A DNA stretch of 64,000 nt from Oncomelania hupensis (taxonomy: Eukaryota; Mollusca; Gastropoda; Littorinimorpha; Pomatiopsidae): positions 62,318,269 through 62,382,268 of the forward strand of contig CM072517.1 in assembly GCA_036898135.1 (NCBI GenBank), read 5' to 3'. Positions 11,942 through 22,229 of the stretch are shown here, piece by piece (the first letter of the stretch is position 1; the number at the start of each line of letters is the position of its first letter). The translations under genes were made by a program, and so were the position numbers. The notes below the pieces were generated by a model. It was not told the DNA's origin. It did not search any database and saw only the letters and a program-made list of their open reading frames with translations.

Positions 11942-14252
11942 TTAAAATAATAATGGATGCTGTACGCGCCTTACTTCTAAATCAGAGTGAAAACGCGGCG
12001 ATCTGTAACCAACAATCAAGCTCACATGTTACAGTTGGGGCCTCGGGCGGCTTGAGTTAGATCCTGTTTCGGCCAGCGCCTTGAGTCGCCAAGAACGGCG
12101 AAATATGTGCGCTATACAAATACCCAATAATAAAAAATAACATTCAAACCTACATACGTAACGAACACACATTCAGCAATCAAACTTGTGGTGTATAGCA
12201 TGTCGCAATTGAGAGACGGAAAGGAAATGGAATTTTTATAGGCCTATTGGATTAAAAAAAATATATATATATATATATATATTTTTAAGATTGATTGCAT
12301 GCATCCGATACCATTAATGAAGGGAGGGAGAAAACCAAAGTATCAGGAGAAAACCCTCTGAAAACTGAAACGTTTCGTACTTAAGTCACATAAAGTTCGT
12401 CTCCTGTGGGGTTCGAACCTTCGGCAACAAAATTAAACTGCGGCCTAATCGTTCTCCCCCCCCCCCCCCCCTTTAATTGGTAGGTCTGTGGTGACTGATT
12501 AATACATTTCTGGCATGGATTGTTTGACTGATTGATTTGTTCTATATGCAGGCGTGTGCGGTTATGGCGCTGGAGCGAGTTCCCGCTGACATCCGCCGTG
12601 AGGGTGGTGTGGCCAGAATGACTGACCCTAAGGTGAGCGACCATCTTAACACTATCTTAAGGCCGGCCAACAAGCCTCGCTCCCAAACCTCCCTGGAATG
12701 ACCTTCAACCCATACTCTTCCACACCCCTATTCGTCCGACCATTACATGATTAATCCCCAATAATAAAGATGTGAAAGTAATTTCAATCAATGATGACGA
12801 AGTAAATATGTCAAACACCCTCATCCAATGTCAATTGCTACCTCCTTTCTCCACCAGCCCTTCCCCCTCCCTCCCTTCCTCTCCCCCTTCCCCTCTCCCC
12901 CTCCCCCCTCTGCCTCTTTCTTAATTCCCACCCCCACGCCCTCATAGTGTACTTGCTTTGCATGATAATAAGAAAAGAGTTTATTGCGAATGTTCGAATG
13001 CTAGAGTGAAATGATTAACTTTTCTTTTTTGTACTACAACTAGTTACATGTAGATGGTTGTTTGGTGTTGAATTTCGTGTGTTCCATTGTTTTGGTATGT
13101 CCCACTGTTATTCTTTTTCTTCTTGTCTTTTAAATTGTGCCCACGTGACCAAATGAGTTTATGGAATGAAGAGTTTTGACTTTGACTTGACCCAACTTCC
13201 TCTCTCTTCCCCCCCCCCCCTCTCTCCCCCTCACATTCCTCCTCCGCCCTTTCCATTCCATCACACTCTCCACTCGGTTACTTACACGTTTTGAGCGGCT
13301 GGGCTCCAGGATTGCATCAGAAGAATTAAGAAGATCAACTTAAGATGTTTCATATATAAACAAAAATATATTGGCCACCCATGCTAGGCTGCGATCTCAG
13401 CGAAAAGCGCGGCAGTCGCGAAGCAGTGACGCCCACTCATCTAGGACTTGAGCGTCAGTGCAATGGCCGGTATTCGGATTCTGACTAAACCTCGGTTTAT
13501 ACTCTCACCTGAAGGAGTTAAGGAGTGTTTTTTGTTTGTTTTGGGTTGTGTTTACTGTCCTTTATTAATAAAGGTTAATGATGGGTTTCGTTTTGCCCAT
13601 CTTGGATGGTGTGTTTTCGTCTGCGTGCAGAAAATCAAAGACATCATCGCTGCGGTTACCATCCCAGTCATGGCCAAGTGCAGGATCGGCCATTTTGCTG
13701 AGGCTCAGATCCTGCAGGAACTTGGCGTGGACATGGTGGATGAATCGGAAGGTACGGATAACCTTTCTTCTTTGAACGGTATGCTTGGGGATCGCGTTGG
13801 CCCTCCTCCAAGGATGTCTTCTAAGCTGCTGCTGCTGCGGAATCTTTCTTTCAGATGGGACACTGGCCAAACGGAATGCCCTTTTAAGCTGCTTATGTGA
13901 GAACTTGCATATTAGTAATGTGGTTTCGTGAGCTCTTCTACCATCATGCTGTCTGTATAGTGCACAAGCTTGAACAAAGAAAGTGACCTCCGTCTCACTT
14001 TTAAGTATAGCTTGTGTCGTGGCTGTGTTCCAGTGTTGACGCCAGCAGACGAGGAGCATCACGTGGACAAGCACGCCTTCAAGGTGCCCTTCGTGTGTGG
14101 GGCACGTGACCTTGGTGAAGCGCTGCGCAGAATCAGCGAGGGCGCCGCCATGATCCGAACCAAGGGAGAAGCTGGCACAGGTCAGTATAATGATTAGGAT
14201 TGACGACGACGATGACGACGACGACGATGACGACGACGACGACGACGACGAC

Positions 14253-14301
<49 letters not shown>

Positions 14302-15124
14302 TTGATTTTTTTAAATAGCACTAACATAGGCTAGTTAAATTTACGCTCTTGATGCGTTTCCAGAAAAGCAACAGAACCGATATACAATACATGTACCTAA
14401 CATAGCCGGGAAGATGAATTTTTCGGTCTACTCGTAACATTTCTTATCTTCGACGTCAATTTAAAACCTACTTGCGAAGTAGTTTTACAACTTTCTGATG
14501 TCATTTCCGGGTTATTTTGCTACCTTATTGGGTTTGTCCCAGTGTCTGATGGATTATAAAATAAACGAAACTTCCGTCAGAGATTTTCAATCATTCGTAT
14601 TTGTATTGTTAACCGTGGCAGCTGCGGTGTGGTTGAGGGTGCGCAGGCGTGGTAGCTGCTGATTGCCTGGAAGATTTGTTACCAATAATGTAGTGGGATG
14701 TGTCTGTGGAAGTAAAAACGTGCGTGATTTTACTGCTCATTAAAAAGGTTATTTTATTGCTCAGTGATAATGTGATATGTGCAGAATTTTATGACAGAGT
14801 TTTGTCTGTATTATTTTTGTCCTTGTGTGTGTGGTGTCATCGCACTACACTCTAAAATTTCCTTGTAATTTATGGGGGACAATAAAGATGTCTTGAATCT
14901 TGCTGTCCTACAGGTGACGTAGTGGAGGCCGTGCGTCACGCTCGCACTATCAACCGTCAGATCCGCACGGCACAGGCGCTAGACCCGACAGAGCTCTACA
15001 ACTACGCCAAGGAACTGGCCGTGCCCTACGACCTGCTGAAGCTGACGGCAGAGAAAGGCAGACTGCCTGTCGTCAACTTTGCCGCTGGTGGCTTAGGCAA
15101 GATGATTATGATGACGATGATGAC

Positions 15125-15179
<55 letters not shown>

Positions 15180-15921
15180 GTAATACACATTGCTGCGATC
15201 GGTAGACAGTATCGCCAAAACTCCCGCTAGCAGCAGGTGAAAGTATTCCCTCCGTCCCTTCAAAGTATACTCTGGGCTCGCTGCTAGCCGCGGATGCGAA
15301 CCGCAGTACTGTTTAAAGGTGATGGAAAGAGCGGAATATTGCTACAAGGGTTCGGGTCAGGGTTAGTTGTAGATCTAGCCCTAGCCCTTTTCTCTACAGA
15401 AATGCTCTTTTTCCATCCCAAAAAACCATTTGCCTTCTTGGATTCTTAAATTGTATAAAACCAAGTGAGGACACTGTCCGGCGTCAATAAACGGTTCGAA
15501 AAGATTCTCAAACGGTTCGTAATAAGACAGTTGACCTAGAAACAAATACAGCGTGGCCTAATTCGTCGCCTAGAGGAGACGAAACTTACTTTTCCGTTTC
15601 TAGTCTTTCACCGACAGTGTAACTGAGCAGGCTGCTAACGTACCTCGCCAAAGTATCCCTTTAACGGACAAGGGACATACTTTGGCCTGCTGCGCAGCGT
15701 GTGCCTGGAGTATACTTTCTTTCGATCGTAACTATGTGCAATGGGTGGATGATGATGATGACGATGATGATGATGATGACGATGACGATGATTGTGATGG
15801 TCGTGTGATGATGATGACGGTGATGGTCGTAATTATGATGATGACGACGACGACAACAAAGACAGCTCTATCGACATAAGGTCACGACTTTCAAAGCGAT
15901 GACGACAACGACGACGACCAC

Positions 15922-15989
<68 letters not shown>

Positions 15990-16578
15990 CGACGTAGAGG
16001 AAAATTGTGGTGATGGTGGTGGAAGTGATAGTAATGGTGGCTTCGATGAAGGTTTCTAGCATCCCGGTTCTTAATGGTGTCAACTTGGAAATGCCATATC
16101 GTTTGGAAATAATCCATTATAATGAAAGTGGAAATGTTGTGGGATATATGCAAATAGCTTAAAACTTCTCCTGAGAGCAGACCGTGACGATGGTTAAGCC
16201 AGTGAAATGATTATCCGCATTGTGTACGTACAACCAACGCGCGACTATCTGCCTCTTGTTCAAACAGCCACGCCAGCGGACGTCTCTTTGTTGATGCAGC
16301 TGGGTGTGGACGGAGTCTTTGTGGGGTCAGGCATCTTCAAATCGTCGGACCCACCAGCACGCGCGCGCGCCATGGCCCAAGCGGTGACCCACTACAAGGA
16401 CCCCAAGATCCTGGCGAGCCTTAGCGAGGGCCTGGGCGAAGCGATGTTCGGGAATCCCGTCACCAAGCAGATGCGCGACGCTTCGTCAGCTTCCGGGAAC
16501 CAGAAGCAAGAGAAGCTGTGGAACGCTACCCTCGCCATGGAGAAGTTTAAAATCAGCGAGCAAGCGGCCAAAGTCTAA
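6001..16578 (+). CDS. PDX1: pyridoxal 5'-phosphate synthase, PDX1/SNZ subunit (8 exons)
   Basis: PDX1 condenses ribose 5-phosphate, glyceraldehyde 3-phosphate and ammonia into pyridoxal phosphate in the cytosol; ammonia normally comes from PDX2, not seen here. My exon model is 6001-6013, 6743-6808, 7046-7146, 12552-12632, 13631-13751, 14034-14180, 14914-15096 and 16268-16578, totalling 1,023 nt or 340 residues (family usually about 290-330). All junction phases agree. The start ATG at 6001 has A at -3 and G at +4, and is followed by donor TTG|GTGAGT. The TIM-barrel signatures are visible: [13 protein letters not shown] with D46, [11 protein letters not shown] with K103, [11 protein letters not shown] with K171, and [11 protein letters not shown]. 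The spacings D46-K103-K171 equal those of bacterial PdxS D24-K81-K149, so the enzyme should be active. Intron 7 is GC-AG. The first mini-exon is the least certain part. Confidence 0.93.
6160..6350. repeat. PDX1: (ATC)n microsatellite in PDX1 intron 1
   Basis: An imperfect then perfect trinucleotide run of CAT/ATC with CGT interruptions. Open frames over it give poly-His, poly-Ile, poly-Met or poly-Asp and are artefacts. A GT/TG tract follows at about 6538-6610. Confidence 0.9.
8165..8290. repeat. (GTA/GCA)n microsatellite in PDX1 intron 3
   Basis: A run of AGT and AGC triplets. The flanking part of the 5.4-kb intron (7147-12551) also has an AT-rich stretch of TAAT/AATAAT repeats at about 8670-8860. 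A GT run lies at 7293-7325. Confidence 0.85.
9370..9950 (+). mobile_element. interspersed element with (CAAT)n tail, copy A
   Basis: About 580 bp, starting near the GTACCCCCG/CGGGGGTTT hairpin and continuing through AAGAGTATCCCCACTTTCTGG. It ends with CCTGATTTGGCTCGG, GAGTCCGCTGGACC and AAAGCAACAATCAATCAATC. Longer copies lie at 10078-10640 (+), 17669-17897 (+, 5' part) and 48989-49577 (-). Isolated 3' ends lie at 19589-19658 and 37468-37528. A constant 3' end with variable 5' loss and a simple-repeat tail indicates a LINE-mobilised retroelement. No protein is encoded. Confidence 0.75.
10078..10640 (+). mobile_element. interspersed element with short-repeat tail, copy B
   Basis: This diverged second copy of the element at 9370-9950 has the same order of landmarks: the CCACTTTCTTTCCGG region, the GGTCTGTTGGGTCAGCTTGG region, the TAAAGCCTCAG region, the GTTGTTTCAGCAGATC region and the GTCCGCTGGGCC end. 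Its tail is (AACT)n, not (CAAT)n. Confidence 0.7.
10959..11049 (-). pseudogene. degenerate tRNA-Thr-like sequence
   Basis: This segment resembles the intact tRNA-Thr at 11165-11237, including CCTCCATAG at its 5' end on the minus strand and TTGTAA in the anticodon region. It has lost pairing and carries an exact 17-bp tandem duplication (11008-11024 and 11025-11041) within the D-arm region. It is therefore a dead duplicate. Confidence 0.75.
11165..11237 (-). tRNA. tRNA-Thr (anticodon TGT)
   Basis: The 73-nt minus-strand sequence folds into a full cloverleaf. The acceptor stem GCCTCCA pairs with TGGGGGC (one G-T pair), and the discriminator base is T. The D-arm is GCTCAGTGGTTAGAGC. The anticodon stem CTAGT/ACTAG encloses loop CTTGTAA, giving anticodon TGT. 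The T-arm is GTGAG-TTCGATC-CTCAC, a perfect box B. On the minus strand a T run lies just after the 3' end (plus-strand A run about 11150-11156), fitting RNA polymerase III termination. It lies inside intron 3 of PDX1 on the opposite strand. Confidence 0.93.
11386..11477. mobile_element. 92-bp mini-MITE with 27-bp perfect inverted repeats
   Basis: Arms at 11386-11412 and 11451-11477 are exact reverse complements, beginning CACAGGCGCTTG and ending CAAGCGCCTGTG. They are flanked by an 8-bp direct duplication GTTGTATG at 11378-11385 and 11478-11485. An 8-bp target duplication fits hAT-type transposition. The 38-bp centre encodes nothing. Confidence 0.8.
11870..11955. repeat. (AAT)n microsatellite
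   Basis: A nearly perfect AAT/ATA run in PDX1 intron 3. The poly-Asn open frame over it is an artefact. An (AT)n run follows at about 12259-12282. Confidence 0.9.
14198..14300. repeat. (GAC)n-(GAT)n microsatellite in PDX1 intron 6
   Basis: GAC triplets followed by GAT triplets begin 18 bp after the donor at 14181. The rest of the intron to 14913 has no recognisable coding sequence. Confidence 0.9.
15176..15748 (+). mobile_element. microsatellite-flanked interspersed element, copy 1
   Basis: About 570 bp, nearly identical to 21612-22160 and bounded on both sides by GAT repeats in both places. It begins GGAGGTAATACACATTGCTG and ends near GTGCAATGGGTGG. No open frame or terminal inverted repeat is evident. 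An inverted, more diverged piece occurs at about 20190-20300. Confidence 0.8.
15749..15990. repeat. (GAT/GAC)n array in PDX1 intron 7
   Basis: Long trinucleotide arrays with a short unique island at about 15860-15900. The poly-Asp, poly-His and poly-Ile frames are spurious. Confidence 0.9.
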
Positions 16579-17270
16579 TTCCTTCTGATGAGACTAGTCT
16601 CTTTGTGCGTTAGTTTCATTTGAGTTCTTTCCCTTGTATATTTTTGATGTGACTTAGTCTGCCCCCACCCCCTTTCCCCTCCCTTCACCCCCTCAACAGC
16701 CTCCCTCCTCTACCTCCTTTCGCCGTTATTTTAATGTAATCTTTGTTCTGGATACATAATTTTAATGCCTTTTGTTTTCCCTGCAAATTTATTGTTCTTT
16801 CTTCGTTTTATTGTTATGACTTGCCTTAAGCAGCCTTATAGAATATGTCGCCAGTTCTGATGTCGTTTCGTTAGTATTTGAAAGTTCACAACATTACAAC
16901 TATTATCCGCAAAATCTCGGACAAGAGAGATAATGTTTGATAAGCGTTGTACTTGTGTAATTTTATGGTTTTTTTTTTTTCAAATTTTGTTTGCGTGTAT
17001 TTAACGGCATGTTTCTCCACCACCCTCCCTCCCCCTCTCTTCTACCTTCTCCCCTTTCGCACCCCGCCTCCTCACCCGTTTTCAGTTAAACGTGACAATG
17101 AGTAAAAAGATATTCTATTTTTATTTCGTTAATTTTTGTTTAGAGTTTAGTGACGGTAGCAATCTCTTTTACAACCACTTGTATTCCTGTGTGGAGTCTA
17201 TACCGTATTCATCAGCAATGCATGTATGTTTGCAGATTTCAAAATAAACCTGTAATGCCTTTAAACATAA
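16579..17270 (+). other. PDX1: PDX1 3' UTR with poly(A) signal
   Basis: After the stop at 16578 the sequence is pyrimidine-rich and non-coding. A canonical AATAAA occurs at 17243-17248, a reasonable cleavage signal about 665 bp after the stop. No other gene feature is visible in this stretch. Confidence 0.6.
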
Positions 17271-17499
17271 GCCATATGCTTTTATCTCATCTGATTGCCT
17301 ATGGTCGTGTGTGTGTTGTGTGATTTCACCTTGTCATACAGCAATTGAAACGCAGCAGCCAAACATTACTGTTGTGAAAATCATGTATTCCTTAGCATTG
17401 GATTTGGATCCTTACTTTACAACGAAGACCCTTCGTTGCCTCGTGTTATTTTTTAAAAAACAAACAAACAAACAAGAAAACCAGGAGCTGGACACTATC

Positions 17500-17600
17500 A
17501 TCATTTTTTTTATTATTATTATTATTATCTTCTTCTTCTTCTTCTTCTTCTTCTTCTTCTTCTTCTTCTTCTTCTTCTTCTTCTTCTTCTTCCTCTTCAT
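17500..17600. repeat. (ATT)n-(CTT)n microsatellite
   Basis: An ATT run followed by about 23 CTT triplets. It gives artefactual poly-Phe, poly-Lys and poly-Glu frames. Confidence 0.9.
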
Positions 17601-17668
17601 GTGTCTTTAATCTCACAAGTGTGCCTATGTATTGCCGCAATAGAAAGACATTATTAAAATTATCCCCC

Positions 17669-17897
17669 ATGAGGGTGCCTTTGGGTTTCTGTATTAAAGA
17701 GTATCTCCACTTTCTGGAAATTTAGTTCTTTAAACTCCCACTGTGTCGCTTTCTTTTTCTTTTGTTCTTTCTCATTCCTACTCTGTTCTATTAATCTAAT
17801 ATACTATCTTCTTCTTTGCTAGACCAGTCACCTACCTTTTTTCTTGAAAACTCTCCCACAACTCCTTATTTGTGTTTGGGATCTGTTGGGTTAGCTT
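17669..17897 (+). mobile_element. 5' part of the (CAAT)n-tailed element, copy C
   Basis: It matches 9380-9610, including AAAGAGTATCTCCACTTTCTGG and CACCTACCTTTTTTCTTGAAA. It stops abruptly at an A-rich sequence near 17898, so it lacks the 3' half. Confidence 0.7.
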
Positions 17898-17899
17898 AA

Positions 17900-20668
17900 T
17901 TAAAAAACAAAACAAAGCATTACATAATTATGATACAAAATGGCACACAAAACCAAAGTTCACGTGTTAGCGACACTTTACAATTATTACAACAATTTGA
18001 ACATCACAAGCCAGGGTCGGATCAAGGGGAGGGGAGGGGGCGGAATAAGGGGGTGGTTCGCAATTGTGGCCAGGGTCAAGACTCCGGTGGTGTCCAGTGA
18101 CAAATACCTTATCGGGATGGAGTGGGGAGGGAGATGGAGGGGTCCCCCTCACCTCTCCAAGACGCTGAAGATCTTCAGCATGTATATTTATGAGGTGCGT
18201 TGTAGGCCTCTCCTGGAAGATAATATGGTTAACCACTAGTGTGAACCTATTTCTATTTCGTGTATATACTCTCGTATCTTTGAAACGGCAATGTGCGGCT
18301 CAATATGAGTACGGTACTTTCATTATTTCAAAGAGTACACGCATAATCATAATGCAGCTTTGCTGAAGAACAAACCAAAAATACACACCATAGAAAATAC
18401 TTCAGATATTACTATTGCTTTTGAAAAATCGTCATCTTTATCATCGTCATCATCATCATCATCGTCGTCGTTGTCGTCGTCATCATGATAATCATCATCA
18501 TAATCATCATAATCACCGTCATCCTCATAATAAACATCATCTACTTCATCTTTTTCTTCGTCTTCTTCTTTTCCTTGAGTGCATATATGCTTGTGTAAAT
18601 AAATAATCTGCAAATTTTACCAATGTGCTGCCGCAATAAAAAGACAGATAATAAACAACGCCAAAATAATAGTTACCCGGCTGCGCTCGGAAACTAATAA
18701 ATAATAAATAAGAGAACGGATCAATTTACCACCCGGGAGCGGCGCATCTAAAAGGCTGCTTTACATCGGCGAGCTTCAAAACATCAAAGGTTGTTTTTGA
18801 CAACCGCTGTTATTCTAACCAAACAACTTGTCAATTTTGAATGCTAACTCAATCGACGGGTCTTTTTAACATTGACAGTTAGCGTTGCTCAACTAAACCA
18901 ATAAGCTTACAACATGCAACAACTCTTTTCAAAGTATAGTCCTTGTTTGTTTGTTTTTTCATCAATGAAGTCCGTAGTTTTCCGGCTATTAATAGCAACC
19001 GCAAGACACACCACTCTTACGCTAAAAACTGCATCTATAGCTTACCAAAGCCGGTAAGACGCAGAACTCGTAAAAACGGTTTTTCGTTTTTAGGTTAAAA
19101 CAGTAGACCCAATCCTACCCTAGACATCAAAAACGTACTTTTGAAGCCTGTTGGTTCATTCAGAAATGGGGTCAAAGGTCACACAGCTATGGTATTGGTG
19201 TACCGTGAAGCAGGGGGAAATCACTCACTTTCAGAACGAAAATGAAAAAAAAATTAAACTTTAGAGGCTGGTAAGAGTAAAAGAAACCCCAAGTTGTTAT
19301 AGGTTAATGCAATAACAATACGAATTTCGGGGGAAATGGGTTTTCACCCAAAGTAAACAAAGCCTTCGAAATAACTACCACGTCTCTCTTTCTCACATTG
19401 GATCTCTGTCTCTATCTAAAAACCAGCATGCACTAGGTCCTTTCTCCCCTGTACCCGGTCTCCCAGGATTGTGCTCAGTGGTCTGTGCGTCAGACGATGA
19501 GCCCAAAGCTACAAAGCGGACGCCTCGAGCGAGGTCCTGAATCGGCCAAGTGGGCACTGCACCTATTTCTTCTTATCTCTGAAGGGGGCGGTCCTGATTT
19601 GGCTCGGAGGAGTCCGCTGGACTTAAAGCAACAATCATGTAATGTAATGTAATGTAATCTCTGAAGGCCTACATGTATGTAATCACCATCTCCAAAAATA
19701 AAGGGACGCAATCTTATTGATTACAGTTTTATTTGTACCGCTTGGATTATTTCCCTTTGTTATTGATTTTATGTCTTGATCGTCCTTCGTTCTAATGCAT
19801 TGGTTTAGATTTAATTATTTCATGATAATTTTAAGAGCACTAACTTTACTATTTATGAATTTCTTATTTTTTTAAAATCATCATAAATATGTAGGTCCAA
19901 AATTTTGTGGAATGACTGTTCAAGTATCTGTTGAAGGCCATAGTAGACCTCAAATGTTTACATTTATTTATTTGTGGAAATACATTTACTTATTTATTGG
20001 TGGGTCTTATCCATCAAAATGATATGACAACAAAACCATACACACAAACACATTCACACACACACCCACACACACACACACAATACACACACACACAATA
20101 CACCCCCCCCCCCACACACACACACACACATATTTGCAATACGTCACAACTGGATTTATTTAAGAATGTAGGAATCGGAAAGTGATTTTTGTAGAGAAAA
20201 GGGTAAGGGGCAAGGGCTAGGGATAGATCTACAACTAACCCTTACCCGAACCCATGTCTAAAAAGTTGACCTAGTTCGTCTACTATAGGCGACGAAATAG
20301 GTCGAAATCCGAAAATTGACTGTATTTTTTCCGTCCCGAATAGAGCACTCCTGTGTACCTAAAACACTCTCATGCACTACAACTGCACACCCATGCACTA
20401 AAAGAGCACTCCCGCGCACTTAGAAAAAAGTGGGGTCCTGGAAAAAAGTGGTTTCCAAGCAAACAAACCCATTTGTTACTAAGAAAGACAAGGTCTGCTA
20501 CCCATTTGTGCGTTTATTCACGTGCACACCCACCCACACAAACACACACACACACACACACGAACTTACTAAAGCTACATACTGTGGACTGTTACAGCCC
20601 GGTGCGTGTAACGTGCTGTCCTTACTATTTAGCGGTAGTAAACAATCACACACGCACACACACACCCA

Positions 20669-20709
<41 letters not shown>

Positions 20710-21560
20710 TTTCAAAGTAAACTGTTGTTCAGCCGGAGAAATAATTAATGCACGTAACTCAAAGTTAATATTGTCAGTAGGAGTTAGAGACTGACAGTTG
20801 ACAGATAAATAATGACGTGTATCGTGTATTGTTGCAATTAAATAATACACGACTCAGACAAAGAGTGTGGTTTCATAAGCCGTTCATTTTGCTGCAAGCT
20901 AGTTCTAATAGAATTCAAAAATATTGTGCAAGATAATGTCACAACCTGGAACTTGCTGTGATCTGTGGTAAATCTAATATAGCCTTTTAAGATTAGATCT
21001 AACTCTTTATTTCATTCCAAAATTGTAACGGAAAGTTTAGTTTATATATCTATTATAATATAGCCGATTGTAAAATTTTACATTCAGAATGATTAATTGT
21101 ATCAAAATTGTAAGACAGATGTGCAGGGAAGGACTTCTTCTTTTTTTTTTTTTTTTTTTTGGCAAGGTCACTAAACTGGAAATTAATATTTTGATCTAGA
21201 TCTAATTTTGATTTGGCCCTAAAATGTTTTAAAATTCTTGTTAAATTTGTTTCATAATTGGGCACACTAAAAAGAAAGAAAATGGTATAAAATACTGATA
21301 GCGATTGAACTATACAAAATAGTTTTTGATAGCGCGTTCATATGACCTTCAGAAATTATTTTGACAGTTGAACCAACTAAATGAAGAAAAATACATCTGG
21401 AACTTCAATTCACAGTAGTTATTTGCAATAAACAAACAAACAAACAAACAACTACAAATATTCAGAAGTGAATTTATGTCTTCTCTTTGAGAATCTTTGA
21501 AGTTAGATTAAAATAGTGTGCTATATATTTCTTGTTGATGTTATGACAATGTTGGCTTTG
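17900..21560. other. gene-free stretch with scattered repeats
   Basis: No convincing gene. Contents that I can see are a CAT/CGT microsatellite at 18430-18560 and a repeat at about 19085-19205 that is related in inverted form to 61130-61200. There is also an isolated 3' end of the (CAAT)n-tailed element at 19589-19658. CA runs lie at 20040-20130, 20538-20562 and 20645-20707, and a diverged inverted piece of the 15176/21612 element lies at about 20190-20300. Confidence 0.6.
19589..19658 (+). mobile_element. isolated 3' end of the (CAAT)n-tailed element
   Basis: It contains CCTGATTTGGCTCGGAGGAG and GTCCGCTGGACTTAAAGC and ends in (ATGTA)n instead of (CAATC)n. It represents an extremely 5'-truncated copy. 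Confidence 0.7.
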
Positions 21561-21563
21561 GGC

Positions 21564-21600
<37 letters not shown>

Positions 21601-21611
21601 GTGATGGTGAT

Positions 21612-22160
21612 GGAGGTAATACACATTGCTGCGATCGGTAGAAAGTATCGCCAAAACTCCCGCTAGCAGCAGGGATTCCCTCCATCCCTTCAAAGTATAC
21701 TTTGGGCTCGCTGCTAGCCGCGGATGCGAACCGCAGTACTGTTTAAAGTGATGGAAAGAGCGGAATATTGCTACAAGGGTTCGGGTAAGGGTTAGTTGTA
21801 GATCTATCCCTAGCCCTTTTCTCTACAGAAATGCTCTTTTTCCATCCCAAAAACCCATTTGCCTTCTTGGATTCTTAAATTGTATGAAACCAAGTGAGGA
21901 CACTGTCCAGCGTCAATAAACGGTTCGAAAAGATTCTCAAACGGTTCGTAAAAGACAGTTGACCTAGAAACAAATACAGCGTGACCTAATTCGTCGCCTA
22001 GAGGAGACGAAACTTACTTTTCCGTTTCTAGTCTGTACCTGAGCAGGCTGCTAACCTCGCCAAAGTATCCCTTCAAGGGACAAGGGACATACTTTGGCCT
22101 GCTGCGCAGCGTGTGCCTGGAGTATACTTTCTTTCGATCGTAGCTAAGTGCAATGGGTGG
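21612..22160 (+). mobile_element. microsatellite-flanked interspersed element, copy 2
   Basis: Nearly identical to 15176-15748 apart from small indels. It is preceded by GAT repeats at 21564-21611 and followed by a GAT array at 22161-22228. Confidence 0.8.
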
Positions 22161-22161
22161 G

Positions 22162-22229
<68 letters not shown>

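Larger units (their letters stand above)
15097..16267 (+). other. PDX1: GC-AG intron of PDX1
   Basis: The exon ends GGTGGCTTAG and the intron begins GCAAGA. No GT fits the reading frame here, whereas AG|GCAAG is the classic consensus of GC donors. The acceptor TTCAAACAG at 16267 restores the conserved family sequence AAGGLATPAD. The intron starts within 10 bp of a GAT/GAC microsatellite. It contains the interspersed element at 15176-15748 and a second long GAT array. Confidence 0.88.

Noticed and set aside
13448..13900. Single 150-codon protein across a PDX1 exon
   Set aside because: Only 13631-13751 matches PDX1. The rest is intron sequence in the same frame by chance.
6743..16578. PDX1 as bacterial contamination
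   Set aside because: The gene is split by seven spliceosomal introns full of host repeats.
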